Assembly: GCA_018712725.1 (NCBI GenBank) | Contig: DVGN01000061.1 | Coordinates: forward strand, 1-43,556 | Direction of reading: 5' to 3' | DNA length: 43,556 nt | Origin: Candidatus Scatosoma pullicola | GTDB taxonomy: Bacteria; Bacillota; Clostridia; Christensenellales; Borkfalkiaceae | Shown: piece after piece, positions 23,950-31,675 of the stretch | How positions within the stretch are numbered: the first letter of the stretch is position 1 | How the letters are laid out: every line of letters starts with the position of its first letter | Notes under the pieces: generated by a model | The model's input: only the letters and a program-made list of their open reading frames with translations | Told to the model about the DNA's origin: nothing | The model's database searches: none | Position numbers and translations under genes: made by a program

Positions 23950-24391
23950 ATACGATGGCTCCCTTGTGCAAGGAAGGGGGCGAAATGTCGCCCTATACCA
24001 TGGCTCCCTTGTGCAAAGAGTGACAGCGCACCCCCAACCATGGCTCCCTTGTGCAAAGGGAGCTGTCAGCGAAGCTGACTGAGGGATTGTCTGTTCGATT
24101 TCCGATTTGTTGTTATCGAAAGCAGACTTTCTTATCCCCTCCGGTGCTTTGCACCACCTCCCCTTACCATAAGGGGAGGCATGGTTGGTGGGGCGACACC
24201 TCCCCTTACCATAAGGGGAGGCATGGTTGGTGGGACGACACCTCCCCTTTCCAAAAGGGGAGGCATGAGAGGAGGGCGTGACAGCCGCCCCATACCGTGG
24301 CTTTCTTGTGCAAGGGGCGGCGACGCAAGCCACCTAATATGGCTCCCTTGTGCAAAGGGAGCTGTCATGCGAAGCATGACTGAGGGATTGT
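23950..24391 (-). repeat. Array of type 1 and type 2 palindromic repeats
   Basis: On the minus strand: a full type 1 copy (24391-24340, stem GTCATGC-TTC-GCATGAC), half copies near 24300 and 24000, three type 2 left arms in a row (CCTCCCCTTATGGTAAGGGGAGG-like at 24268-24240, 24223-24197 and 24181-24155; the first uses TTTTGG in the loop), the type 2 right part (stem GGTGC-AAA-GCACC, GGAGGGGATAAGA), the linker with TTTCGATAACAACAAATCGG, and a full type 1 copy (24093-24039). This shows the order type 2 - linker - type 1. No gene is present. Confidence 0.8.
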
Positions 24392-24397
24392 AAGGGC

Positions 24398-24423
24398 GGG
24401 GCAGGGTTTTGGCGAGCGCAAAT
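24398..24423 (+). repeat. Type C repeat
   Basis: GGGGCAGGGTTTTGGCGAGC followed by GCAAAT, just beyond the palindromic array. Confidence 0.65.
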
Positions 24424-24530
24424 TTTTTCCGAAAATCGGGCGCAAAAGGGCGGGCAAAGTCCGCGCGGCGGGAAGCAAAACCCGGGGTGCTTTGGCGGGA
24501 ACGGGGCGCGGCCGCGAAAGGCGTTCGGGC

Positions 24531-24563
24531 AAAATAAAAAGCGCTCCCCGCAGGCGGGGAGCG
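24531..24563 (-). terminator. Terminator after the PAP2 gene
   Basis: CGCTCCCCGC (24542-24551) pairs with GCGGGGAGCG (24554-24563); TTTTTATTTT follows on the minus strand. Confidence 0.88.
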
Positions 24564-24572
24564 GAAAAAGGG

Positions 24573-25076
24573 TCAGAGAAAGGCGAGCAAGCCGAACAGG
24601 GCGCCGATCAGAGCGCCGGCGGCGAGATCGGAGGGGTAGTGCAGCCCCGCGGCAAAGCGTATGTAGCCGAGTATAAGCCCTGCGGCGAGGACGGGGATCC
24701 CGCCCCAGACCGCATACCGCAGCAGCACCGTGCCGATGACGAATGCCGAAGCGACGTGACGGCTGGGGAAAGATCGTCCCGACTTGTTTTTGTGCAGCAG
24801 CGGCCGGATGTCCGCGCATTCGTAGGGGCGCTTGCGGTTGATGAGGTTGCGCAGCGCCGACACCGTCAGAAGGCATAAAAGGGGGACGCCGACGATGCGG
24901 AGGACGTCCGCGAGCGAGCCGCCGATAAAGCCGAAGGCGCACAGCAGCGCATAGGCGGCGAACACGGCGGCGGTGAGGGCGAAATTGGCGAAGATCAGCG
25001 CCTTCATGGCGCGGGGGTGCGCTTTATAGAACGCCGCCTGACGGGCGTATAATTTTCGATAGGTTTCCCGCTTCAT
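24573..25076 (-). CDS. PAP2-superfamily phosphatase, membrane-bound
   Basis: 167 residues. Integral membrane acid phosphatase, possibly acting on undecaprenyl diphosphate or another lipid phosphate. The three PAP2 motifs are present: NRKRPYE (motif 1, KxxxxxxRP), GRSFPSRHVASAF (PSRH, motif 2; PSGH in most members) and RFAAGLHYPSDLAAG (motif 3, GxHYPxD). Hydrophobic helices flank these. The ATG at 25076 lies only about 9 nt after a good -10 box and has no ribosome site, so the mRNA may be leaderless; a longer open frame upstream begins before the promoter and is rejected. Confidence 0.88.
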   Translation of the reverse strand: MKRETYRKLYARQAAFYKAHPRAMKALIFANFALTAAVFAAYALLCAFGFIGGSLADVLRIVGVPLLCLLTVSALRNLINRKRPYECADIRPLLHKNKSGRSFPSRHVASAFVIGTVLLRYAVWGGIPVLAAGLILGYIRFAAGLHYPSDLAAGALIGALFGLLAFL

Positions 25077-25084
25077 ATATACCA

Positions 25085-25113
25085 AGTATATCACAATCGC
25101 AAAAAACAGGCAA
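25085..25113 (-). promoter_or_regulatory. Promoter of the PAP2 gene
   Basis: TTGCCT (25113-25108), 17-nt spacer, TATACT (25090-25085). The expected start, about 25078, almost coincides with the ATG at 25076. Confidence 0.7.
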
Positions 25114-25156
25114 GAATTTATGCGGCATTTTGCATAAAAAGTGCCGGAGGATGTCG

Positions 25157-25197
25157 AAAAAACGGGATTTTCCGGAGGGGGAACCCGGAAAATCCCG
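25157..25197 (-). terminator. Terminator after the EF-G-like gene
   Basis: CGGGATTTTCCGG (25163-25175) pairs perfectly with CCGGAAAATCCCG (25185-25197); six U follow on the minus strand. Confidence 0.88.
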
Positions 25198-25254
25198 CCC
25201 GCTTGCCGCGGCACGCAAAGGCTTTAACAACCGCGGGTTGCTTTCGGTGAAAAG

Positions 25255-27321
25255 TCAGTCTTTCTTCGCCGCCAGCGCCGCCTGGACGATCTTGTCCTTG
25301 TACATGGGCGGCACTTCTTCGTAATCGAGGAATTCGGCGACGAATCTGCCGCTGCCGCGCGTGAGGGAGCGGAGTTCGGTGGTGTACGTCTTGATTTCCG
25401 CCTGCGGGACTTCCGCCGTGACGACGGTGAGTTCGCCCTCCGTGGAGGTGCCCATGATCCTGCCGCGGCGCTTGTTGATGTCGCCCATGACGTCGCCGAG
25501 ATAGTCGCCGGGAACGGCGATTTTCAGGCGGTAGACGGGTTCGAGCAGGACGGGGGAGGCGTTTTTCAGCCCCTCTTTGAAGGCGAGCGACGCCGCCGCT
25601 TTGAACGCCATTTCCGAGCTGTCCACTTCGTGATAGCTGCCGTCGTACAGCACCGCCTTCACGCCCGTGACGGGATAGCCGGCGATGGGGCCGGAGGAGA
25701 GGCTTTCGCGCAGCCCCTTTTCCACGGCGGGGAAGTACTGTTTGGGCACCGCGCCGCCGACGACCTCTTCTTCGAAGACGAAGGGTTCTTCGCAGGGTTC
25801 GAAGCGGATCTTGCAGTGGCCGTACTGCCCGTGTCCGCCCGTCTGTTTCTTGTATTTGCCTTCCGCTTCGGCGGTGGAGCGGATGGTCTCGCGGTAGGCG
25901 ATCTTGGGCTCGGAGAGCTTGACGTCCACGCCGTAGCGCGCCTTGACCTTCCTGGCGAGAATTTCGAGCTGGGTGTCCCCCTGCCCGCCGATGAGGATCT
26001 CGCCCGTCTCGGCGTTCTTCTCCACGGAGAAGGTGTAGTCCTCTTCCGCGAGCTTGTTCAGCCCCGCAAACACCTTGTCTTCCTCCCCCTTCTTCTCGGC
26101 GGACACCGCCATGAACAGGGTGGGCTTGGGGAAGCGGATGGGGTCGAAGCGGACTTTCGCCGCGGGGTCGCAGAGGGTGTCGCAGGTGGAGGTCACGCTG
26201 AGTTTGTTGACCGCGCCGATGTCGCCCGCCGCAAGTTCGGAGACCGGCTCCGTCTTTTTGCCCTTCAACAGATAGATCTGGCCGATTCGCTCTTCCTTTT
26301 CGGCGTTGGCGTTCCAGACGGTGGAGCCGCTTTTCAGCTTGCCGCGGAACACTTTCAGATAGCTGAGCTTGCCCGAATAGGGGTCGATGACCGTCTTGAA
26401 CACCTGCGCGGCGAGAGGTTCGTCCTCTTCGGGCAGAATGTTGACGACTTTGTCCGCCGCAAGGTCGGTGGCGAGCGTGTTGACGCGCTCGTTTGCCTGG
26501 GGCATGTATGTGACGATCTCGTTCAGGAGGTTGATGACGCCGCGGTTTTGCAGCGCCGATCCCGCCATGACGGGGATGGTGTTCACGGAGGCGATCCCTA
26601 AGCGGATGCCGTGGATGGTGTCCTCCCGCGAAAGGGAGCCGTCTTCGAAATATTTGTCGAGCAGCACTTCGTCGTTTTCGGCGGCGGTCTCCATCAGGCT
26701 CGCCTGCATCTCTTCGACCTGACCTTTGAGGTTGTCGGGTATGGGGATTTCCTCCGCGCCGCCCGGCGTGAAGCGGTATGCCTTTTCCTGCAGGACGTTG
26801 ACGCAGCCCTGCATCTTGCCCCCTTCCATAATGGGGATCTGAATAGGAGCGAGCTTGCCCGCGTACTTTTCGCGCAGCGCCCGCACCGTGCCGGGATAGT
26901 CGGCGTTTTCCTTGTCCATGCCGTTGATGAAGATGATGAGGGGCTTGCCGAGCCGCAGGCAGTAGTCCACGACGCTCTCCGCGCCGATGGGCAGCACGCC
27001 GTTGGCGCCGATGACGAGCAGCGCTCCGCCCGCCGCGCGCAGACCTTCGTGCCGTTCCCCTTCGAAATCGTAGAAGCCGGGCAGGTCGAGAAGGTTGATC
27101 TTGACGTCCTTCCACATCAGGCAGGCGCAGGCGGTGTAGATGGACATCTTCTTCGCCTTTTCCATGTCGTCGAAGTCGGTGACCGTCGTCCCGTCCGCGA
27201 CTTTCCCCTGACGGTCGGTGGCGCCGCCGTTGAACAGCATGGCTTCGCAAAGGGTGGTCTTGCCCTCCCCGCTGTGTCCGATGACCGCAATGTTGCGGAT
27301 GTTTTCGCCCGAGATGCTCAT
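25255..27321 (-). CDS. EF-G-like translation GTPase (paralogue, not canonical FusA)
   Basis: 688 residues with the EF-G domain order: G domain, domain II (QVFKTVIDPYSGKLSYLKVF), domains III-V (KARYGVDVKLSEPKIAYRET, KQTGGHGQYGHCKI, PGDYLGDVMGDINKRRGRIM). The G motifs deviate from true EF-G: P-loop GHSGEGKTT (15-23) rather than AHIDAGKTT; switch II DLPGFYDF, with Phe where EF-G has the catalytic His of DTPGHVDF; G4 NGMD where EF-G has NKMD. Firmicute EF-G-like proteins of this kind are known, but their role is unclear. ATG at 27321 follows AGGGGGA; the upstream extension lies in the promoter. The function in translocation should not be assumed. Confidence 0.85.
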   Translation of the reverse strand: MSISGENIRNIAVIGHSGEGKTTLCEAMLFNGGATDRQGKVADGTTVTDFDDMEKAKKMSIYTACACLMWKDVKINLLDLPGFYDFEGERHEGLRAAGGALLVIGANGVLPIGAESVVDYCLRLGKPLIIFINGMDKENADYPGTVRALREKYAGKLAPIQIPIMEGGKMQGCVNVLQEKAYRFTPGGAEEIPIPDNLKGQVEEMQASLMETAAENDEVLLDKYFEDGSLSREDTIHGIRLGIASVNTIPVMAGSALQNRGVINLLNEIVTYMPQANERVNTLATDLAADKVVNILPEEDEPLAAQVFKTVIDPYSGKLSYLKVFRGKLKSGSTVWNANAEKEERIGQIYLLKGKKTEPVSELAAGDIGAVNKLSVTSTCDTLCDPAAKVRFDPIRFPKPTLFMAVSAEKKGEEDKVFAGLNKLAEEDYTFSVEKNAETGEILIGGQGDTQLEILARKVKARYGVDVKLSEPKIAYRETIRSTAEAEGKYKKQTGGHGQYGHCKIRFEPCEEPFVFEEEVVGGAVPKQYFPAVEKGLRESLSSGPIAGYPVTGVKAVLYDGSYHEVDSSEMAFKAAASLAFKEGLKNASPVLLEPVYRLKIAVPGDYLGDVMGDINKRRGRIMGTSTEGELTVVTAEVPQAEIKTYTTELRSLTRGSGRFVAEFLDYEEVPPMYKDKIVQAALAAKKD

Positions 27322-27385
27322 AGTGGTAGTCCCCCTATTTGTTTTTTTCGGAGCGCGCCTTGTTTTGGAGCGGCGTTCCGTTATA

Positions 27386-27414
27386 ATTATAATATATCCC
27401 GCGGGATTTTTCAA
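27386..27414 (-). promoter_or_regulatory. Sigma-A promoter for the EF-G-like gene
   Basis: TTGAAA (27414-27409), 17-nt spacer, TATAAT (27391-27386), 65 nt before the start codon. Confidence 0.85.
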
Positions 27415-27463
27415 GGGGGTTTTGGAAAATTTTTCGGAAAAATTTGAAATTTGTCAAAATGCA

Positions 27464-27488
27464 GGGAGCAGGGTTGCGACGAACGCAA
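27464..27488 (+). repeat. Type C repeat
   Basis: GGAGCAGGGTTGCGACGAAC followed by GCAAC, next to the terminator at 27490. Confidence 0.5.
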
Positions 27489-27489
27489 C

Positions 27490-27511
27490 AAAAAAAGAGC
27501 GCGAAACGCTC
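27490..27511 (-). terminator. Short terminator downstream of the MATE gene
   Basis: GAGCG-TTTCG-CGCTC then seven U on the minus strand. It lies about 245 nt after the MATE stop, with repeats in between. Confidence 0.6.
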
Positions 27512-27588
27512 CTTTCTTGTTCTTCGTGTCCGAAAAAGACAAATTTCCGGGATTTTTGGGCGGCGGTTTTGCCCGGAAGCAAAGCCGA

Positions 27589-27700
27589 CAATCCCTCAGT
27601 CAGCTACGCTGACAGCTCCCTTTGCACAAGGGAGCCAAGTAAAAGGAACCTCCCCTTATGGTAAGGGGAGGTGTCACAAAGTGACGGAGGGGATAAGAAA
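27589..27700 (+). repeat. Type 1 and type 2 palindromic repeats, side by side
   Basis: Type 1 at 27589-27635 (stem GTCAGC-TAC-GCTGAC) and type 2 at 27648-27699 (stem GTCAC-AAA-GTGAC), 12 nt apart, in the gap after the MATE gene. Confidence 0.82.
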
Positions 27701-27754
27701 GTCCGGATATTTCGCAAAGGACAAGCAGGAACAAAACCGGCGCCGCGGGCGCAA

Positions 27755-29191
27755 TCATTCTATATTTTGGCGGGTCTGTTCGGTGAGCGGCTGCGAAGAA
27801 AGGTGGCTGCGGACTTCGCGGTCCCGCTTTTTCAGGATCTTGCCGATGAGGGAGAAAAAGACGATCGTCGAAAGGGCGCCGCCGACGAGATCGGCGATCG
27901 GTTCCGCCCAGAGCGCCGCCTCCGCGCCGAAAAACCGGGGCAGAAGCAGGGTGAGGGTGAGCATGAGGGCGATTTTGCGGAAGAGGGAAAGGGTGATGGC
28001 GACGGGCGCGATGCCCAGCGCCGTCAGTCCGTCCACCAGCGCGTACTGGAAGGCGAGCGGGATGATCATCAGCGTATAGATGCGGATAAAGCGCATGCTT
28101 TCCTCTTTGAGCGCCGCATCCGACGTGAACAGGGACACGATCCCGCCCGCGCCGAAGCGCGCCACGAGAAACATCGCCGCGGCGAACAGGACGCACAGCC
28201 CGAGAATCCACCATTCGCACTTTTTCACCCGCGCGGGGTTGTTGGCGCCGTAGTTATAGGAGAGCGCCGGCTGCGTGCCCCCCGAAATGCCGCCCATCGG
28301 CAGCGTTATGATCTGCATGAACGAGAGCATGATGGTCGCCGCGGAGATGAGTTCGTCCGCCCGTTCCCCGCCGTAGGCGCGCAGGACGGCGTTGAGCGCC
28401 AGAATCATGACCGAATCGGTGGCGATGATGAGGAAGGGGGAAAGCCCGAGCGCAAGGATTTTTCCCATCGTCTTCCGATTGTATCCGCCGATGCGGAGCT
28501 TGACTTCCGCCCGCTTTCCGACCAGGAAAAGCACCGTGAAGGCGGCGGACAGCGCCTGGGAGATGACGGTCGCGATCGCCGCGCCCGCGACGCCCATGTC
28601 GAACGCATAGATGAAGAGGGGATCGAGCGCGATGTTCGCCACCGCGCCGATGCACACCGTCGCCATGCCCGCCTTGCCGTGCCCCTGGCCGACGATATAG
28701 GCGTTCAGACCCGTCGTCATCACTGCGAACACCGTTCCCGCCGCATACCAGGAGAAATATTCGTAGGTATATTGGGCGCTGTTTCCGCCCGCGCCGAACA
28801 GCCGCAGCAAGGGGGTGCGGAAGGCGAAGGCGGCGCCCGTGAGCAGCACGGACATCACCGCGAGCAGCAGGGCGCCGTTGGAAAGGATTTTCTGCGCGCC
28901 GTCGGTGTCCTTTTCCCCCATTTTGATGGACATCGCGGGCGAGCCGCCCAGCCCTACCCAGGTGCCGAAGGAGGAGAGCAGCGTGACCAGGGGCCCGCAG
29001 ATGCCCACGCCCGCCAGCGCCTCTTTGCCCACTCCTTCCATGTGGCCGATATAGATGCGGTCGACGATGCTGTACAGAACGTTGACGAACTGCGCCAGCA
29101 TGGAGGGGATCGCCAGCCGGAGTACCGCCCTCCAGGGGGCGTCGGTGCCGAGATAGCCGGAGTCGTGTGCCTTTGTTTGCCTGTCTTTCAT
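27755..29191 (-). CDS. MATE-family efflux transporter
   Basis: 478 residues with about twelve hydrophobic segments in two related halves, as in the MATE family of cation-coupled multidrug exporters. Recognisable: the N-terminal LRLAIPSMLAQFVNVLYSIV with DRIYIGHMEG, LVTLLSSFGTWVGLGGSPAM, and in the second half QIITLPMGGISGGTQPALSY with NYGANN. The substrate cannot be told. I prefer the ATG at 29191 after AGAGGAA to the in-frame codon at 29224, which lies almost in the promoter. Confidence 0.93.
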   Translation of the reverse strand: MKDRQTKAHDSGYLGTDAPWRAVLRLAIPSMLAQFVNVLYSIVDRIYIGHMEGVGKEALAGVGICGPLVTLLSSFGTWVGLGGSPAMSIKMGEKDTDGAQKILSNGALLLAVMSVLLTGAAFAFRTPLLRLFGAGGNSAQYTYEYFSWYAAGTVFAVMTTGLNAYIVGQGHGKAGMATVCIGAVANIALDPLFIYAFDMGVAGAAIATVISQALSAAFTVLFLVGKRAEVKLRIGGYNRKTMGKILALGLSPFLIIATDSVMILALNAVLRAYGGERADELISAATIMLSFMQIITLPMGGISGGTQPALSYNYGANNPARVKKCEWWILGLCVLFAAAMFLVARFGAGGIVSLFTSDAALKEESMRFIRIYTLMIIPLAFQYALVDGLTALGIAPVAITLSLFRKIALMLTLTLLLPRFFGAEAALWAEPIADLVGGALSTIVFFSLIGKILKKRDREVRSHLSSQPLTEQTRQNIE

Positions 29192-29225
29192 CGGGGGAGT
29201 TCCTCTTGCCAAAAATTCATACAAT

Positions 29226-29253
29226 ATTATAGCCGATCGCGCGGGAAAAGCAA
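29226..29253 (-). promoter_or_regulatory. Promoter for the MATE gene
   Basis: TTGCTT (29253-29248), 16-nt spacer, TATAAT (29231-29226). Confidence 0.7.
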
Positions 29254-29408
29254 GCGTTTATGCGCTTCTTTCGGACAAAATTTCCGCGGCCTGCCGAGCC
29301 TTTGCGCCTTTCCGCACGGCAAAGAGCGGCGCCTTTCCTCTCCTTTCTCTCCTTTTGATCAAGGCGGCACATTTTTCCCGCCTTCCTTATGCCGGGAGCG
29401 GCGCTCTC

Positions 29409-29587
29409 CTCTATGCCTTCCCTTATGGTAAGGTGGCGGCACACCTCATTCTCATGCCTCTCCTGATGATAGGAGGGTGTCGCACCCTCTTTCTATGCCT
29501 CCTCTTATGGTAAGGGAAGGGGTGCCCCATTCCCATGCCTCCCCTTATGGTAAGGGGAGGTGGCACGGAGTGACGGAGGGGATAAGA
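29409..29587 (+). repeat. Type 2 repeat array, partly decayed
   Basis: Four left arms in a row (TTCCCTTATGGTAAGG, CTCTCCTGATGATAGGAG, CTCCTCTTATGGTAAGGG, CTCCCCTTATGGTAAGGGG), the earlier ones increasingly mismatched, then the right part with stem GGCAC-GGA-GTGAC and GGAGGGGATAAGA. The linker with TTTCGATACAGCCAATCGAAA (29595-29617) leads into structured element copy B. Confidence 0.78.
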
Positions 29588-29627
29588 AAGTCGGCTTTCG
29601 ATACAGCCAATCGAAACGCCGGAAATC

Positions 29628-29847
29628 AATCCGCAAAAAGGGCGTCACTTGTTATGCACTTTTTGCCCTTACTCGGCGCGGAGTGCCGAGCAGGAAAGGA
29701 AGGGAACTTTGCCCCAACGGGGCAAAGAGGGAGGGAAAACCGCGATTTAACGGAGCAGCGCTCCGCGCGCACGCGGTTGTCTCTCCGTTAAAATTTTCCG
29801 CAAGTCACTCGTTGCTTTTGTTTTGCAAGCAAAAGAAAAGCAACGAA
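29628..29847 (+). repeat. Structured repeat element, copy B
   Basis: Same head as the other two copies (AATCCGCAAAAAGGGC to CTTTTTGCCCTT), but the inside is diverged while the stem plan is kept: CTCGGC...GCCGAG; TTTGCCCC-AAC-GGGGCAAA; AACCGCG...CGCGGTT with inner GGAGC-AGC-GCTCC; GGAAAA with TTTTCC; conserved TTTTCCGCA; tail hairpin CGTTGCTTTTG...CAAAAGAAAAGCAACG (29810-29845). This copy gives the strongest evidence of compensatory change. Confidence 0.8.
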
Positions 29848-29858
29848 ACCCGGCTTTA

Positions 29859-29911
29859 TGCCTCCCCTTATGGTAAGGGGAGGTGGTGCGAAGCACCGGA
29901 GGGGATAAGAA
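29859..29911 (+). repeat. Type 2 palindromic repeat
   Basis: CCTCCCCTTATGGTAAGGGGAGG, stem GGTGC-GAA-GCACC, GGAGGGGATAAGA, directly after structured element copy B. A type C copy follows at 29945-29970. Confidence 0.82.
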
Positions 29912-29944
29912 AGTTCGTTTTCGATAGGGAAAACCGAAACGGGG

Positions 29945-29970
29945 CGGGCAGGGTTGAGACGACGGTAAAT
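29945..29970 (+). repeat. Type C repeat
   Basis: GGGCAGGGTTGAGACGACGG followed by TAAATT, 48 nt before the promoter of the next gene. Confidence 0.55.
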
Positions 29971-30017
29971 TCTTAAAAGCGTGGGAAATGCCGACGGGAT
30001 TGTTTCAGAGGAAGATA

Positions 30018-30046
30018 TTGACAAAACGCAAGAAATTTGCTATACT
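30018..30046 (+). promoter_or_regulatory. Promoter of the 30.1-kb gene group
   Basis: TTGACA (30018-30023), 17-nt spacer, TATACT (30041-30046). It lies inside the longest open frame, which shows that the real start codon is downstream, at 30110. Confidence 0.85.
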
Positions 30047-30109
30047 TACGATAAAGGTATTGTCGGTATCGGCAAAATGCAGGGCGCAAACGGACGGGAG
30101 AAAAGAGGT

Positions 30110-30742
30110 ATGTGGAAAAAAGCAATGATTGTTTGCTGCGCGGCGGCGATTTGTCTGATTCCGTTTTTCTTTTGGGATCGGGCGGTCGGGAAGCTACTCG
30201 GAGGGGTGGGATTTACTTTTTTGATACTGGCACAGATTTTTAATTCGGAGCGGCTTATCGCCGACATGAAAAAGGCCGGAAAAGAAAAATCCGAACCGAA
30301 CCATCCGGCTTCGGACAATTCCGCTGCGGATACCCTTCCGCCTTCCCAGCCGGAGCCGCCGCGGACGCCATATACATTGGAGGATTTCAAAGAGGACGTC
30401 GCGCAGACTAAGGCAAAGATGGAGGAATTGGCAGCCTATCTGAAAACGATCGATGCGGCGGTTAAAAAACAGTTGGAATCGTGGGATTTGGATGGTTGCG
30501 CAAAGCAGTTACAAAAATACATGATCCCGGAAATGGAGAAATTATTGCAACAGGCGGAGACGGAGACGTTGCCGCTGAAATATAGGCGGAATCAATTGGG
30601 ATCTTACTATTATATAATAGATTCGTGGCCGTGTACGTCGAAGCCGGACCGAAATAAAAATCCGGAGATTTGGGACAGGCTTCAGGAGGTTGGACATATG
30701 CTGTCCCATTTGGATCGGCACTATCGGGAGGATTTGCCGTAA
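30110..30742 (+). CDS. Membrane protein of unknown function
   Basis: 210 residues. Two hydrophobic segments close together (AMIVCCAAAICLIPFFFW, about 5-22, and LLGGVGFTFLILAQIF, about 27-42) followed by a Pro/Ser/Glu-rich linker and a soluble domain of about 120 residues (YTLEDFKEDVAQTKAKMEEL, coiled-coil-like). I recognise no family. The start at 30110 has GGGAG 9 nt upstream. First of three short genes (with 30773 and 31163) that are less GC-rich than the neighbours and whose small size and co-orientation suggest a gene cassette of unknown role. Confidence 0.65.
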   Translation: MWKKAMIVCCAAAICLIPFFFWDRAVGKLLGGVGFTFLILAQIFNSERLIADMKKAGKEKSEPNHPASDNSAADTLPPSQPEPPRTPYTLEDFKEDVAQTKAKMEELAAYLKTIDAAVKKQLESWDLDGCAKQLQKYMIPEMEKLLQQAETETLPLKYRRNQLGSYYYIIDSWPCTSKPDRNKNPEIWDRLQEVGHMLSHLDRHYREDLP

Positions 30743-30772
30743 ACGGAGCGGAGCGGGGAGGATGCCAGGAAG

Positions 30773-31135
30773 ATGGATCTGAAAGAGAGATATGAATATT
30801 ATCTGGAAACTCTGTCCCATTGCGGCAGTTTTTTGAAGGGGTGCGATGAGGAGGAAATTTCCTGGACGCTGTTGGAAGAATTTGACGGGGACAGCGTGTC
30901 TTTTCTGCATAAAAATGCGTTGGCGCCGCTGTTGGAAAACGGATGGATCGACGCGGAGGCGTACGAAAAATCGCTGTTGCTGCGGGAAGAATTCCGGAAG
31001 ATGGAAAACACCCGGTTTTGGAATCCGGAATCGGTAAAGGACGGAAGTTGGGACGAAATACTTTCCCTTGCGGATGAAATCAAAGAAAAAATCGGATTTT
31101 TCCGTCCGAAAATTGATTTTGCCGCAAAGAAATAA
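30773..31135 (+). CDS. Small cytoplasmic protein of unknown function
   Basis: 120 residues, acidic, helical (MDLKERYEYYLETLSHCG; DEEEISWTLLEEFDGDSVSF; LADEIKEKIGFF), with no signal or membrane segment. The spacing (31 nt after the previous gene) and GGGAGG upstream argue for co-expression. The size and acidity would suit an immunity-type protein, but this is only a guess from context. Confidence 0.6.
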   Translation: MDLKERYEYYLETLSHCGSFLKGCDEEEISWTLLEEFDGDSVSFLHKNALAPLLENGWIDAEAYEKSLLLREEFRKMENTRFWNPESVKDGSWDEILSLADEIKEKIGFFRPKIDFAAKK

Positions 31136-31162
31136 AAAGGAAAATCCGGGAGCAAATGAGCG

Positions 31163-31555
31163 ATGAAAAAAGCGAAAATACATTTGGTCATGGACGTGAT
31201 TTTTGAAAACGATACGGATATCGGCAGAATTCCCGAAATAGCAGCTCTGCCGGCGGTCACATTATGCCGGAAAGGGGAAAAATACCGTTTGAAAAAGGAG
31301 AAAATTTACGACGCTTCCCGCTGCCGCTTCGATTTTGAAGGGGAAAGCGACGAATTTTCCGGATTTATCGTGGAGAAATTTGCGCCGATAGAGAAAAATC
31401 TCCGGGCTTTGGCGGAATTTACGGAAGAAAACGGCGGAAGAATCGAACTGACCGCATATTTTGAAAAAAGGCCGAAACCTTCCGACCTTTCTGTTCACGG
31501 GAAAGCGAAAGCGCTTTTGTTCCCGTTGAATCCGGATATTTATTTTTCTTTTTAA
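31163..31555 (+). CDS. Small protein, possibly DUF4279-like
   Basis: 130 residues, no signal or membrane segment. The order of elements (an N-terminal strand, a central Lys-rich CRKGEKYRLKKEKI stretch, a helix EKNLRALAEFTEENGGRIEL, and a final strand pair ending LLFPLNPDIYFSF) resembles DUF4279 proteins as I remember them. The match is tentative. It follows the 30773 gene by 27 nt and closes the three-gene group. Confidence 0.55.
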   Translation: MKKAKIHLVMDVIFENDTDIGRIPEIAALPAVTLCRKGEKYRLKKEKIYDASRCRFDFEGESDEFSGFIVEKFAPIEKNLRALAEFTEENGGRIELTAYFEKRPKPSDLSVHGKAKALLFPLNPDIYFSF

Positions 31556-31675
31556 TATATGCGATTCGGGCGAAAACCGGGCGCGGTGTAAGCGATCGAT
31601 GTAAAATCGGCGGCGGGGCGGAGCGCGGGACAGACTGCCGAAGGCGTGAAGGGCACGGCGGACGGTCGGTGCAAG

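Noticed and set aside
24131-24268. Regularly spaced identical palindromes that look like a small CRISPR array
   Set aside because: The 'spacers' are themselves near-identical (GGTTGGTGGG(G/A)CGA), the units are the left arms of the type 2 repeat seen elsewhere, and no cas gene is present.
25118-27250. 710-residue minus-strand open frame overlapping the EF-G-like gene
   Set aside because: Arg/Gly/His-rich shadow in another frame of a clearly homologous GTPase gene.
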